This document shows positions 45,226 through 53,821 of a DNA stretch of 64,000 nt, in pieces. This DNA is from Streptomyces sp. MST-110588 (GTDB lineage: Bacteria > Actinomycetota > Actinomycetes > Streptomycetales > Streptomycetaceae): contig NZ_CP074380.1 in NCBI RefSeq assembly GCF_022695595.1, forward strand, positions 6,848,501 through 6,912,500, read 5' to 3'. The notes beneath the pieces are model-generated. The model was not told where the DNA came from and did no database searches. It was given only the letters and a program-made list of their open reading frames with translations. The position numbers and the translations under genes are program-made. Positions within the stretch are counted from its first letter, which is position 1. Each line of letters begins with the position of its first letter.

Positions 45226-45326
45226 CAGAGGGGTTCCCGATCATCCTCGGGACGGGCAGGGTGGGAAACCGACACCGTACGCACCCGCCGCCACCCACCG
45301 CCCGCCGGTCCGGGGGAGAGGAACCC

Positions 45327-46454
45327 ATGCGCCGCCCTCAGCTCAAGATCCCCTCCCGGCTGCCGGTGGACGGCTTCATCCTGGCGCTGGCCGGCACGGT
45401 CGCCCTCGCCGCCCTGCTCCCCGCCCGCGGCAGCGCCGCCACCGTCGTCGACGGCGCCTCCACCGGCGCGGTCGCGCTGCTCTTCTTCCTCTACGGCGCC
45501 CGCCTGTCCACCTCCGAGGCGCTGGCCGGCGCCAAGAGCTGGCGGCTGCACCTGGCGGTCCTGGCCTGTACGTTCCTGGTCTTCCCGGCACTCGGCCTGG
45601 CGGCCCGCGCCCTGGTCCCGTACGTCCTGACGCCCTCCCTCCACACCGGCCTGCTCTTCTTGTGCCTGGTCCCCTCCACCGTCCAGTCCTCGATCGCCTT
45701 CACCTCGATCGCCCGGGGCAACGTCCCGGCGGCGATCTGCGCCGGCTCCTTCTCCAGCCTCGCCGGCATCGTCTTGACCCCGCTGCTGGCGGGCCTGCTG
45801 CTCGGCGGTGCCGGTACCGGCGGCTTCTCGGCCGGCTCGCTGCTGTCGATCGTCGAAAAGCTCCTGTTGCCCTTTGTCGCCGGGCAACTGCTGCGCCGCT
45901 GGACCGGCGGCTTCCTCACCCGCCACCGGCGGATCCTGGGGTACGTCGACCGCGGCTCGATCCTGCTGGTCGTCTACGGCGCGTTCAGCGCCGGCGTCGT
46001 CCAGGGCGTCTGGCACCAGGTCTCACCCTGGCAACTGCTCGCCCTCCTGGGCGTGGAGGCCGTCCTGCTGGCCGTCATGCTGACGCTGACCTCCGCCGGC
46101 GCCCGGCAGCTCGGCTTCCCGCGCGCCGACCGCATCGCGATCACCTTCGCCGGGTCCAAGAAGAGCCTGGCCGCCGGGCTGCCGATGGCCACCGTCCTGT
46201 TCGGCGGCCACGCCGGGACGGCGGTGCTGCCCCTGATGCTCTTCCACCAGTTGCAGCTCATGGTCTGCGCGGTCCTCGCCCGGCGGTACGCGGCCACGGC
46301 CGGCCCGGAGGACGGCGGCCTGGGCCCGGCACGTCACGGGCCGTCGGACGGACGGACGCGGTCCAGCGGCAGCGCCAGCACGGCCGGTCCGCCCGAGGGT
46401 GCCTCGCCGGCGCGTACCGCCGTCAGCTCCTCCTCGCTCAACTCCCGGTCATAG
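45327..46454 (+). CDS. Bile acid:sodium symporter (BASS/SBF-like) family protein
   Basis: The product has 375 residues with ATG at 45327 and GGGAGAGGA upstream. It has ten hydrophobic segments. Signature regions are LLFFLYGARLSTSEALAG, LVPSTVQSSIAFTSIARGNVPAAICAGSFSSLAGIVLTPLL and ITFAGSKKSLAAGLPMATVLF, typical of the YfeH/SBF_like branch. It likely transports an organic anion. Its last 121 bases overlap the 3' end of the convergent sialidase gene, and the last 40 residues (Ser/Gly/Ala-rich) lie in that overlap, so the true end may be unusual. Confidence 0.88.
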   Translation: MRRPQLKIPSRLPVDGFILALAGTVALAALLPARGSAATVVDGASTGAVALLFFLYGARLSTSEALAGAKSWRLHLAVLACTFLVFPALGLAARALVPYVLTPSLHTGLLFLCLVPSTVQSSIAFTSIARGNVPAAICAGSFSSLAGIVLTPLLAGLLLGGAGTGGFSAGSLLSIVEKLLLPFVAGQLLRRWTGGFLTRHRRILGYVDRGSILLVVYGAFSAGVVQGVWHQVSPWQLLALLGVEAVLLAVMLTLTSAGARQLGFPRADRIAITFAGSKKSLAAGLPMATVLFGGHAGTAVLPLMLFHQLQLMVCAVLARRYAATAGPEDGGLGPARHGPSDGRTRSSGSASTAGPPEGASPARTAVSSSSLNSRS

Positions 46455-48394
46455 ACCCGTACGTCGTCCAGCGCGCCACTGAACTGGGCCCGGCTGTCCA
46501 CCCTCTGCCCCAGGTGCACGCCGAAGACCGAGGTACGGCTGACGGAGCCGGGCACGTCCGGCGCGACCGTGCTCGCCGTGCCGTCGACGGTGAGCGTCAG
46601 CCGGCCGCCCGCCCGGCGCAGCGCGAGGTGGTGCCACCGCCCGTCGTTGCCGGCGCCGGCGGCGGCGACCTGGGCGGTCGCGGCGGTCCCGGTACCGCGC
46701 AGGGTGGTGATGTGGGCGAGGAGCCGGCCCGCGGCGGGGTCGCCGCGCAGCGCGATCTGCGGGGACCTGGGGCCTGCCCCGCCCATCCACAGGAACGGCT
46801 GCTCGCCGCCGGTGGCCCGGTAGCGGAACCACAGACTGCACGTGAAGTCACCCTCGCCCAGCGCCAGGGAGCGCCGGAAGGGCAGGCGTACGGCGTCGTC
46901 CTTGCCGTCGAAGGCCAGCGCGTCGCCGAACCGGCCGTCGGCCGGCCGGGCACCGCCCAGGACCAGGGCCGGCCGGGCGCCGGGCGCGCGGTCGGGCGTG
47001 GTGGGATCGGGCCCTCGGCGCGGGCCGAGCCAGTCCTCGGTGAAGCGTGCGAAGCGGATCTCGTCGCGGGCGTCCACCGCGCCGCCCTCGTACAGCAGGC
47101 CGGTCACCTCGCGGTCGACGGACACCAGGTCCGAGTAGCCGGACCAGTCGGTGGTCACCAGCGCGCCCCGCTCCACGCCCTCCCAGGTGCGCCCCCCGTC
47201 GTACGAGGAACGGATCATCATGGTCCGGCGGCGGTCCGGATCGGCGGGCGCGGCGAGCAGCAGGCGCTCGTGGTTCCCCGTGATCCGGCGGTTCCCCGTG
47301 GTCCGGCCGTGGCCACCGCCGCGGGACCGCAGGCGCAGCACCGAACCCTGCACCATCGGCGTGTAGAGCCCCGGCAGCGCCCGGAAGGGCGCGGCGAAGG
47401 AAGCGCCGCCGTCCCGGCTGATCGCGGCCGTACGGTGGCCCAGATCCGTACCGTCCTGCTCGCGGCCGTTGACGTACACCGACCCGTCCGCCCGCTCCAG
47501 CAGCGCCAGTTCCGAGGGCTTCTGCCGGAAGCTGCCGTCCGGCGCGGTGGGCCAGGTGTCCAGCGCGCCGATCCGCCAGGAGCCGCCGCCGTCGTCGCTC
47601 AGGGCCAGCGCGGCGTGGTTGGCGCTTATCCGGCCGCCGCGGTAGCTCTCGGCGTTGACGCCGAAGACCAGCCGGCCCGTGTGCCGTCCCCGGGTGAGCT
47701 GGATGCCGTGCACGGGCCCGGTGGCGTACCAGGAGTTCCACCCCGCCGGGCGCAGGGCCGCGGACAGGTCGCGGGGCGCCGACCAGGTGGCGCCGTCGTC
47801 GTCGCTGTACTGGAGGTGCGGGGTGCGCTCGCAGGGCACCGGACAACTGCGGCCGTCCGTACGGCCCTTGTTGTAGGTCTCGGCGAGCAGGACACGGCCG
47901 GTGCGGCGGTCCACGACGGGGGCCGGATTGCCGTGGGTGTCACCGCCGCCCTCGTTGACGACCTGGAGCGGGCCCCAGGTACGGCCGCCGTCGGTGGAGC
48001 GCTTGAGCACGAGGTCTATGTCCCCGGCGTCGCCGCAGTCGTGCACCCGGCCCTCGGCGAAGGCGAGCAGCGTGCCGCGGACGGAACGGACGACGGCGGG
48101 GATGCGGAAACAGGCGTAGCCCTTGTCCCGGCCGGCCTTGAAGAGCACCTGCTGTTCGAGCCCGGCGGGGGAGGGGGGAGCGGCCGGTGGTGGTGTGGCG
48201 GTGGCGTCCCGGGCCTGTGCGGGCGGCGGCGGGGCCAGGAGGACGAGACAGGTGAGGAAGGCAAGGAAGGCGAGGAAGGCAGGAAAGGTGAGGCGAGTGA
48301 GGCGGGTGAGGACCGCGGCGGCCGGCGGGGTGACGGCGCGATGGCGCCGGGGTCTGGAGCGGGCGCCGTGGTGCGTACGGATCACTGACGTCAT
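46334..48394 (-). CDS. Secreted exo-alpha-sialidase (GH33) with C-terminal LamG-like domain
   Basis: The protein has 686 residues; ATG at 48394 is preferred, while 48418 is an alternative. A basic N-terminus and a long hydrophobic signal (LTFPAFLAFLAFLTCLVLLA, about 34-53) precede the six-bladed propeller. The FRIP motif is at 96-99. Asp-boxes S-x-D-x-G-x-T/S-W/F occur at least five times (STDGGRTWG, SDDDGATWS, SDDGGGSWR, SRDGGASFA, SYDGGRTWE). A concanavalin-like domain (about 500-680, with FDGKDDAVRLPF and DDVRVYDRELSEEEL) ends the protein. It releases terminal sialic acid from glycans outside the cell. Confidence 0.93.
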   Translation of the reverse strand: MTSVIRTHHGARSRPRRHRAVTPPAAAVLTRLTRLTFPAFLAFLAFLTCLVLLAPPPPAQARDATATPPPAAPPSPAGLEQQVLFKAGRDKGYACFRIPAVVRSVRGTLLAFAEGRVHDCGDAGDIDLVLKRSTDGGRTWGPLQVVNEGGGDTHGNPAPVVDRRTGRVLLAETYNKGRTDGRSCPVPCERTPHLQYSDDDGATWSAPRDLSAALRPAGWNSWYATGPVHGIQLTRGRHTGRLVFGVNAESYRGGRISANHAALALSDDGGGSWRIGALDTWPTAPDGSFRQKPSELALLERADGSVYVNGREQDGTDLGHRTAAISRDGGASFAAPFRALPGLYTPMVQGSVLRLRSRGGGHGRTTGNRRITGNHERLLLAAPADPDRRRTMMIRSSYDGGRTWEGVERGALVTTDWSGYSDLVSVDREVTGLLYEGGAVDARDEIRFARFTEDWLGPRRGPDPTTPDRAPGARPALVLGGARPADGRFGDALAFDGKDDAVRLPFRRSLALGEGDFTCSLWFRYRATGGEQPFLWMGGAGPRSPQIALRGDPAAGRLLAHITTLRGTGTAATAQVAAAGAGNDGRWHHLALRRAGGRLTLTVDGTASTVAPDVPGSVSRTSVFGVHLGQRVDSRAQFSGALDDVRVYDRELSEEELTAVRAGEAPSGGPAVLALPLDRVRPSDGP
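48251..48310. repeat. 9-base tandem repeats coding a signal peptide
   Basis: Units like GGCAAGGAA/GGCGAGGAA repeat in the signal-peptide region of the sialidase gene. On the coding strand they give FLAFLAFL. Confidence 0.6.
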
Positions 48395-48622
48395 TGTCCG
48401 GCCTGCCCTTCGCGGCATCGGCGTCGGCTTACGCGTGGTTGACGGGGCGTCTGGTCGTCGTCTGAGCGTCTGGCGTTCCTGCGGATGACCCGCGCTTGTC
48501 GGGTCATCCGGACATCCCATGTCCCTGTACGGTGCGCAGGAAGCTACTGGCGCCACGCGCACCGACACAAGGCGTGTGCGCCGTACGGGCCCGGAATTAC
48601 CTCACATGGTGCGGCCCGGCAC

Positions 48623-49573
48623 TCAAGGCACCAGCACGACCTTCCCGAGGTTCGTCCGCGCCTCGATGACCTCGTGGGCCGCCGCGGCCTCGGCCAGCGG
48701 GAAGCGCGCGTGGACGACGGCCCGCAGCCGCCCGGAGCCGTGCAGGTCCCACAGCTCCCGGCCGTGCCGGTCGTACAGGTCGCGCCGGGTGGTGGCGAAG
48801 CGGGCCATGGTCATGCCGGTGATGGTCTTGGAGCCGGCGAGGAGGTCGAAGGCGGGCACCGTACCGCCGCCGGAGTTGAAGAAGACCAGCCGTCCGCCCG
48901 GCACAAGGGCGGCCACGGCGCGCGGCAGCAGGTCGCCGCCGACGCCGTCCAGGACGATGTCGACGGGCTCGCCCCAGGAGGCGTCCTCGTACGTCACCAC
49001 CTCGTCGGCACCCAGGTCGCGCAGGAAGGCCGCCTTGGCGTCCCCGGCGTCCGCACCGACCGCCGCCACCACCCTTGCCGCGCCCTGGATCCTGGCGAGC
49101 TGGACCGCGAGATGGCCGGTGGCGCTGGCCGCGCCGGTGATCAGGACGGACTCGGTGCCGGCGGGCCGCGCGGTGGCCAGCGCGGCCAGCGCCACATGCC
49201 CGCCGCGGACCAGTGCCACGGCGTCCTCGGCGCTCGCGCCCCGGGGAATGCGCGAGGCCAGGGCGGCGGGCACGGTGGTCAGGTCGGCGTAGGAGCCGAG
49301 GAAGGACAGGCCGGTCACCCGGTCGCCGATCGCGTGGCCGGTGACGTCCGGTCCGACGGCGACGACCTCGCCCGCCACCTCGCCGCCGAGCACCCCGGGC
49401 AGCGGTACGCCGCCGCCGTTGCCGTCCCCGCGCACCTTCCGTACGGACGGCAGCGACACCCCGATCGCCTCTACGCGCACCAGCAGTTCGCCGGGCCCCG
49501 GCTCGGGCACCTCGGCCTCCTCCAGGCGCAGCACCTCGGGACCGCCGTACTCGTGAAACCGGACGCGCCGCAT
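48623..49573 (-). CDS. Zinc-binding-type alcohol dehydrogenase / quinone oxidoreductase (MDR superfamily)
   Basis: The product has 316 residues with ATG at 49573. The GroES-like N-domain is VRFHEYGGPEVLRLEEAEVPEPGPGELLVRVEAIGV. The Rossmann domain uses VLITGAASATGHLAVQLARIQGA (about 140-162), an A-x-x-G-x-x-A-x-x-x-A pattern. There are no zinc cysteines, so it belongs to the quinone-oxidoreductase group and reduces quinones or enones with NADPH. It is divergent from a MarR regulator across a 110-bp region with two matching operators. The 230 bp before the sialidase start hold no other gene. Confidence 0.92.
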   Translation of the reverse strand: MRRVRFHEYGGPEVLRLEEAEVPEPGPGELLVRVEAIGVSLPSVRKVRGDGNGGGVPLPGVLGGEVAGEVVAVGPDVTGHAIGDRVTGLSFLGSYADLTTVPAALASRIPRGASAEDAVALVRGGHVALAALATARPAGTESVLITGAASATGHLAVQLARIQGAARVVAAVGADAGDAKAAFLRDLGADEVVTYEDASWGEPVDIVLDGVGGDLLPRAVAALVPGGRLVFFNSGGGTVPAFDLLAGSKTITGMTMARFATTRRDLYDRHGRELWDLHGSGRLRAVVHARFPLAEAAAAHEVIEARTNLGKVVLVP

Positions 49574-49614
49574 GGGCGTACACCTCCACGGCGATGGAAT
49601 CGCCGGTCGAAATT

Positions 49615-49631
49615 CATTGGGCGCCCCAACG
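49615..49631. promoter_or_regulatory. MarR operator 1
   Basis: CATTGGGCGCCCCAACG: arms CATTGG and CCAACG with a 5-base spacer, one mismatch. It lies 42 bp upstream of the oxidoreductase start. Confidence 0.7.
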
Positions 49632-49644
49632 ATAACCAGAGATT

Positions 49645-49661
49645 CATTGGTGAGTCCAATG
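49645..49661. promoter_or_regulatory. MarR operator 2
   Basis: CATTGG-TGAGT-CCAATG is a perfect inverted repeat 22 bp upstream of the MarR start. It has the same arms and spacing as operator 1, and the centres are 30 bp apart (about three helical turns). Confidence 0.75.
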
Positions 49662-49683
49662 GTTTCTTCGGTACCCTCCTCCC

Positions 49684-50130
49684 ATGGCCGACACTCCCCG
49701 CACCCCCTATGTGCCCACCCGCATCGGCAACCTCCCCAGTTGGCTGCTGGGCCGGGCCGCCGCCCGCGGCCATCGGCTCGTCGCCGAGGCGCTGGCCGGC
49801 GAAGGCATGCGGATGATGCACCACGCCGTCCTGTCGGCCGTCGCCGAACTCGGCCCCGTCTCACAGGCGCAGCTCGGCCGCACCCTGGGCATCGACCCCA
49901 AGGACGTGGTCGCGATCGTCAACGACCTCCAGAGCGACGGCCTGGTCACCCGGACCCCGGATCCCGACGACCGGCGCAAGAACGCCATCGCGATCTCGGC
50001 GGCCGGCACCCGTCGGCTGCGCCGTACCCAGGAGCTGGGCGAGCGGGCCAACGACGAACTGACCGCGGACCTGACCCCCGCCGAACGCAACCAGCTCATG
50101 GGGCTGCTGCGGCGGATCGCGCAGGTGTGA
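49684..50130 (+). CDS. MarR family transcriptional regulator
   Basis: The protein has 148 residues with ATG at 49684. The winged helix is AVLSAVAELGPVSQAQLGRTLGIDPKDVVAIVNDLQSDGLVTRTPDPDDRRKNAIAIS (about 49-106), with the DDRR wing motif of MarR. The dimerising helices flank it. Two identical-type operators in the divergent promoter region show that it very probably represses itself and the quinone oxidoreductase gene, responding to a quinone-like or phenolic ligand. Confidence 0.93.
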   Translation: MADTPRTPYVPTRIGNLPSWLLGRAAARGHRLVAEALAGEGMRMMHHAVLSAVAELGPVSQAQLGRTLGIDPKDVVAIVNDLQSDGLVTRTPDPDDRRKNAIAISAAGTRRLRRTQELGERANDELTADLTPAERNQLMGLLRRIAQV

Positions 50131-50143
50131 GGGGTCGGGGGCT

Positions 50144-50249
50144 CGCTCGGTCCTCGTCCGGGTAGCGCCCGGTCCTCGCCCCGGTGGCGCCCGGTCCTCG
50201 CCCCGATGCCGCCCGGTTCTTGTCCCGGTGGCGCCCGGTTCTGCGTCGG
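50144..50249. repeat. Intergenic minisatellite of about 21 bp units
   Basis: About five degenerate copies of GCGCCCGGTCCTCGCCCCGGTG lie between the convergent MarR and MerR genes. No coding potential is seen. The arrays can pair with themselves and may act as terminators. Confidence 0.65.
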
Positions 50250-50298
50250 AAAGCGATCAGCGTCCACCAGGGAGCGATCAGCCTCCCTCAGACAGTGA

Positions 50299-51120
50299 TC
50301 AATCCTCCGTCAGATAGCGGTGCAGCCGGCCGGAGCCCTCCAGCATCGCCGTCGCCCGCTGTGCCAGCGCCGCGTGCCGCCGGGCGATCGCCGCGCGCAG
50401 CGCCTCGCCGCCGCCCGTACGGCGCAGGTCCTCCAGTACGGGGCGGATCTGGAGCAGCGGATAGCGGCTCTGCCGCAGCAGGCTGATCATCCGGGCGTCC
50501 CGGACGTCCGCGGGACCGAAGCGCCGGTACCCGGTGCCCGGTTCACGGCCCGGTACCAGGAGCCCGGCGGACTCCCATACGCGCAGTGCGGAGGTCCGTA
50601 CGCCCAGCCGGGCCGCCACCTCTCCGATCCGCAGCCCCGACCGCGGCACCGCCGCCTCGCCCGGGGCCTGCGCCGCGACCGCCTCCAGCGCCCGGCTCGT
50701 CGCCTCCAAGGAGAGCCGCTGGTCGTGCAGCGCCGCATGGGCGGCGTTCACGGCGGCCAGCGCCGCGGGCACGTCACCGGCGTGCACGGCCCGCATGACC
50801 GTCTGGGCGGTCCCCGTCCCGTACCCCCTGACGAGCACCCGGTACGTCAGCAGCGCCCGGCGGTGCCGGTCCTCGTACACGCGGTACCCGGCCGCGGTCC
50901 GCTCGGCCGGCGGCAGGATTCCGGCGTCCTCGTAATTGCGCACCTGCTGCGTCGAGACCCCGGCCACCCGCGCCAGATCGACCGGCCGCAGCCGCGTGCT
51001 CTCCGGCCTGCCCGTCCCCCTCGGCCTCCTCGTCCCCCTCGTCCTCTCCGTGCTCCCCGTACCTCCCATGCTCCCCGTGCTCCTCGTGCTCCTCGTGCTC
51101 TTCGTATCGGCAGGGCTCAT
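50299..51120 (-). CDS. MerR-type regulator with two HTH domains
   Basis: The product has 273 residues with ATG at 51120, preceded by GGAAGGA. A Ser/Thr/Arg/Gly repeat-rich N-terminus (1-42) precedes a first MerR domain, LRPVDLARVAGVSTQQVRNYEDAGILPPAERTAAGYRVY (about 44-82). A second domain follows, LRIGEVAARLGVRTSALRVWESAGLLVPGREPGTGYRRF (about 162-200), with helical linkers after each. Single-domain MerR proteins dimerise to twist the promoter; a tandem form could bind as a pseudo-dimer. No effector domain or metal cysteines are seen. Double-HTH MerR proteins resembling TioE are known in actinomycetes. Confidence 0.87.
   Translation of the reverse strand: MSPADTKSTRSTRSTGSMGGTGSTERTRGTRRPRGTGRPESTRLRPVDLARVAGVSTQQVRNYEDAGILPPAERTAAGYRVYEDRHRRALLTYRVLVRGYGTGTAQTVMRAVHAGDVPAALAAVNAAHAALHDQRLSLEATSRALEAVAAQAPGEAAVPRSGLRIGEVAARLGVRTSALRVWESAGLLVPGREPGTGYRRFGPADVRDARMISLLRQSRYPLLQIRPVLEDLRRTGGGEALRAAIARRHAALAQRATAMLEGSGRLHRYLTED
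51001..51105. repeat. Coding short tandem repeats, N-terminus of the MerR gene
   Basis: Units such as CTCCTCGTG and CTCCCCGTG repeat about ten times. They encode the STRSTRSTGS-type N-terminal tract of the regulator. Confidence 0.6.
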
Positions 51121-51269
51121 GCGTACGTCCTTCCGGCGGGGGCTGCGGGCCGGCCCGTTTCCGGTCGGAACGTTATCCGGGCGGAGATCCGCGGACGGCC
51201 GGCTCCGGCCTCCCATCGGGCGGGTAAATCCGGTGCGGTCCACCTGCGGCGCGTGATAGTCACTCCGCC

Positions 51270-51764
51270 ATGGATGATCTTGTGACGGAGCGGCTCATAC
51301 TCCATCCCCTCAACGCCGGTGAAGCCGAGGCGATCGTGGCGGGTACGCCGGACGACGGTGCCCGCTGGGCGCCCGAATACCCCATGGACGACGACGTGGC
51401 GGCGGCCAGGCGATTCCTGCGCCACCGTGAGGAGGGCAACGGGGCCAGGCACCTGGGCGCGTACGAGATCCGGCGCCGTGAGGACGGGTACGCGATCGGG
51501 GGCGCGGACTTCCACGGCCCCGCGGACGCGGACGGCAGCGTCACGATCGGCTACGGCCTGGTCCCTTCGGCGCGCGGCCAACGGTACGCGGCCGAGGCGC
51601 TGCGGGCGCTGCTGACGTACGCGCGGGAGTGCGGCGTCGCCCGGGTCAAGGGCGACGCCGACCACGACAACGTCGCCTCCCAGCGTGTGATGGCCGCGGC
51701 CGGTATGCGGCTGGTGGGCGAGGACGAGCGGGTGAAGTACTACGAGACGGCCTGGACGGTGTGA
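51270..51764 (+). CDS. GNAT family N-acetyltransferase
   Basis: The protein has 164 residues with ATG at 51270. The RimJ/RimL-like start LVTERLILHPLNAGEAEAI is followed by the acetyl-CoA-binding motif A, VTIGYGLVPSARGQRYAAEALRALLTYA (Q/R-x-x-G-x-A type, about 92-119), and VKGDADHDNVASQRVMAAAGMRLVGE (motif B). It transfers acetyl from acetyl-CoA to an amine on a small molecule or protein; the target is unknown. It is divergent from the MerR gene, which may control it. Confidence 0.92.
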   Translation: MDDLVTERLILHPLNAGEAEAIVAGTPDDGARWAPEYPMDDDVAAARRFLRHREEGNGARHLGAYEIRRREDGYAIGGADFHGPADADGSVTIGYGLVPSARGQRYAAEALRALLTYARECGVARVKGDADHDNVASQRVMAAAGMRLVGEDERVKYYETAWTV

Positions 51765-51810
51765 CGGCGGAGGCCGCTTGGGCGTACCGGCCGCTTGGGA
51801 CGCACTGGCC

Positions 51811-51941
51811 GGTCGGTTCATGCCGGTCGGTTCATGCCGGCCAGTGCATGCCGACCGGTCAGTGTATGTCGACCGGTCAGCGCATGCCGACCGGTCCGTG
51901 CCGGTCGGTCGCTGCCGGTCGGTCCTGCCGGTCAGTCCGTG
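51811..51941. repeat. Intergenic tandem repeat of about 14-18 bp units
   Basis: About nine degenerate units vary around GGTCGGTTCATGCC and GACCGGTCAGCGCATGCC. They fill the space between the convergent GNAT and FdhD genes and run into the last codons of fdhD. The units are partly palindromic (GACCGGTC). Confidence 0.75.
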
Positions 51942-52885
51942 TCCGTCGGCGCCGCGTCGAGGGCGATCCGGTGCTCGCCCGCGTACACGTTCATCGACGT
52001 CCCGCGCAGGAAACCGACGAGTGTCAGACCGGTTTCGACGGCCAGGTCCACGGCGAGGGAGGACGGGGCGGAGACGGCGGCGAGAACGGGGATGCCGGCC
52101 ATGACCGCCTTCTGGGCCAGTTCGAAGGAGGCCCGGCCCGACACCATCAGGACGGAGTCGGACAGCGGCAGCCGGTCCCGCTGCAGCGCCCGCCCGACGA
52201 TCTTGTCGACGGCGTTGTGCCGGCCCACGTCCTCGCGTACGTCGACCAGTTCGCCGTCCATGGTGAACAGCGCGGCGGCGTGCAGGCCCCCGGTCCGGTC
52301 GAAGACGCGCTGGGCGTCCCGGAGCCGGCCGGGGAGGGCGAGGAGGGTGGCAGGGGTGAGGCGGGCCGGGGAGCCGCCGGGGGAGTCCAGGGGCCAGCGG
52401 GCGGTCGTACGGACCGCGTCGAGGCTGGCCTTGCCGCACAGGCCGCAGGAGGAGGTCGTGTAGACGTTGCGTTCGAGGGTGATGTCCGGGACGGGGACGC
52501 CGGGCGCGAGGCGGACGTCCACGACGTTGTAGGTGTTGGAGCCGGTGGCCGGCACCATGGGCAAGGCCGCGCCGGTGCCGCCGTTGGCGTCGTCGTCGAT
52601 GTCGTCGTCTTTATCGTCGATGTCGCCTTCGGGGTCCTGCGGGGCGGTGGCCCCCGCACAGTAGACGATGTTCGCCAGGTCCCCGGCGCCTCCCAGGACG
52701 CCTTCGCTGACGAGGAACCCGGCGGCGAGCGCGAAGTCGTCACCCGGTGTGCGCATGGTGATGGCGAGCGGCCTGCCGCCGAGCCGGATCTCCAGCGGCT
52801 CCTCGGCGACCAGGGTGTCCGGGCGGGCGCTCACCGCGCCGTTCCGGATGCGGATGACGCGGCGTCGCTCGGTGACCCGTCCCAT
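51932..52885 (-). CDS. fdhD: Formate dehydrogenase accessory sulfurtransferase FdhD
   Basis: The product has 317 residues with ATG at 52885. The sulfur-transfer loop is [14 protein letters not shown], with the two conserved cysteines. [34 protein letters not shown] and [16 protein letters not shown], then [19 protein letters not shown], are classic FdhD. It passes sulfur from IscS to the molybdenum-guanine-dinucleotide cofactor of formate dehydrogenases. An acidic insert, [17 protein letters not shown] (about 87-103), is not part of the family. No formate dehydrogenase gene is in the window. Confidence 0.95.
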   Translation of the reverse strand: MGRVTERRRVIRIRNGAVSARPDTLVAEEPLEIRLGGRPLAITMRTPGDDFALAAGFLVSEGVLGGAGDLANIVYCAGATAPQDPEGDIDDKDDDIDDDANGGTGAALPMVPATGSNTYNVVDVRLAPGVPVPDITLERNVYTTSSCGLCGKASLDAVRTTARWPLDSPGGSPARLTPATLLALPGRLRDAQRVFDRTGGLHAAALFTMDGELVDVREDVGRHNAVDKIVGRALQRDRLPLSDSVLMVSGRASFELAQKAVMAGIPVLAAVSAPSSLAVDLAVETGLTLVGFLRGTSMNVYAGEHRIALDAAPTDTD

Positions 52886-53821
52886 GTCTGATCAGTCCTG
52901 TCCGGTGATATACGTGCTGGTCGCCGTGGGCAACCCTTGAGGTAGAGGTTGTCATACGGATTTCCGCGCCCCGACGCTGGACGCACCGGGCTCAGGGCGT
53001 ACGGATCTGGGCCGCAGGCGTACGGATTCGAGTTGCCCGCCGCGCCCTTCGACGCGGTGTGCGACATGGGCCGGGTGGCTTCCCGAGCCCCTTCTGCGGA
53101 AGGGCTTTCGGAGACGGTGGAACCGGGCTACGGTCCAGAAAATGTCACGGGCATGCCACGCAGGCACAGTCAGGGGCGCGCAGCGCGACGAGGGCACACC
53201 AAACACACTGAGCACGCCAAGCACGCCAAGCACGCCGAAACGTTCCTCCTCATCATCGACCCGCTTCGGGAGGCACGCGTGTACAGGAATCGGTCCGACG
53301 CGGCAGAGCCCCTTCCGCACGTACACCGGGAGCGGCACCTATACGTACACGGCGAACGTCACCGTCAAGGGCACTACCGGCCGGACCGTCGATGGCATCC
53401 GCGACGGTGACCGGATCACCCTCCGGCCTTATATCGTGGGCGGGGCAAGGGAGTTGACCGCACGGGGCGCCTCGGATGGATCCGGGAGCCCCGGAGATTC
53501 GTACGGGCGCGGCTGACGGCCGACCGGCCGACAGCGCCAAGGCGCCGGGAACCATCACCGACGCCATCGCGGACCCGGCGGTCCGGCCGCCCACCAGCAG
53601 CAGCACCACGCTCCACCCGAGGCAAGGGCACCGGCGCGCTGTACGCCGTGGACGGCTTCCCCGTGGACGGGGCTTCCCCTTCTCCACCGGGTGAGCGGGC
53701 CGCGCCCCCGCATCGGAACCGGAGCAAGCCACATCGGAGCGTGCGACCAGGGGGAGGGGGACGAGGTGTCCTTCCGTTTCGTCCGGAACGAGGAACAGCT
53801 TGCGGCTGAGGGGCGTGGGTT
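52886..53821. other. 936-bp region without a convincing gene
   Basis: GC and codon bias are irregular. There is a run of GCACGCCAA repeats (about 53195-53240) and short frames that change phase: one reads GTYTYTANVTVKGTTGRTVDG near 53335, another GTGALYAVDGFPVDGASP near 53630. These look like pieces of a broken exported protein, but no start, signal or domain can be joined up. The promoter of the ebo-like operon should lie at its right end. TTGACC at 53454 is a possible -35. Confidence 0.4.

Noticed and set aside
42908..48388. An 1800-codon open frame on the plus strand
   Set aside because: It is antisense or out of phase to the MHS, LysR, symporter and sialidase genes, is Arg/Pro/Gly-rich and contains no domain. 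Long stop-free frames are expected at this GC content.
50144..51941. Repeat arrays as possible CRISPR
   Set aside because: Units are contiguous and degenerate, with no unique spacers and no cas genes.
52949..53410. A 153-codon frame upstream of the ebo operon
   Set aside because: The His/Arg/Tyr-rich composition comes from repeats, and codon bias is poor. I treat the region as non-coding or broken.
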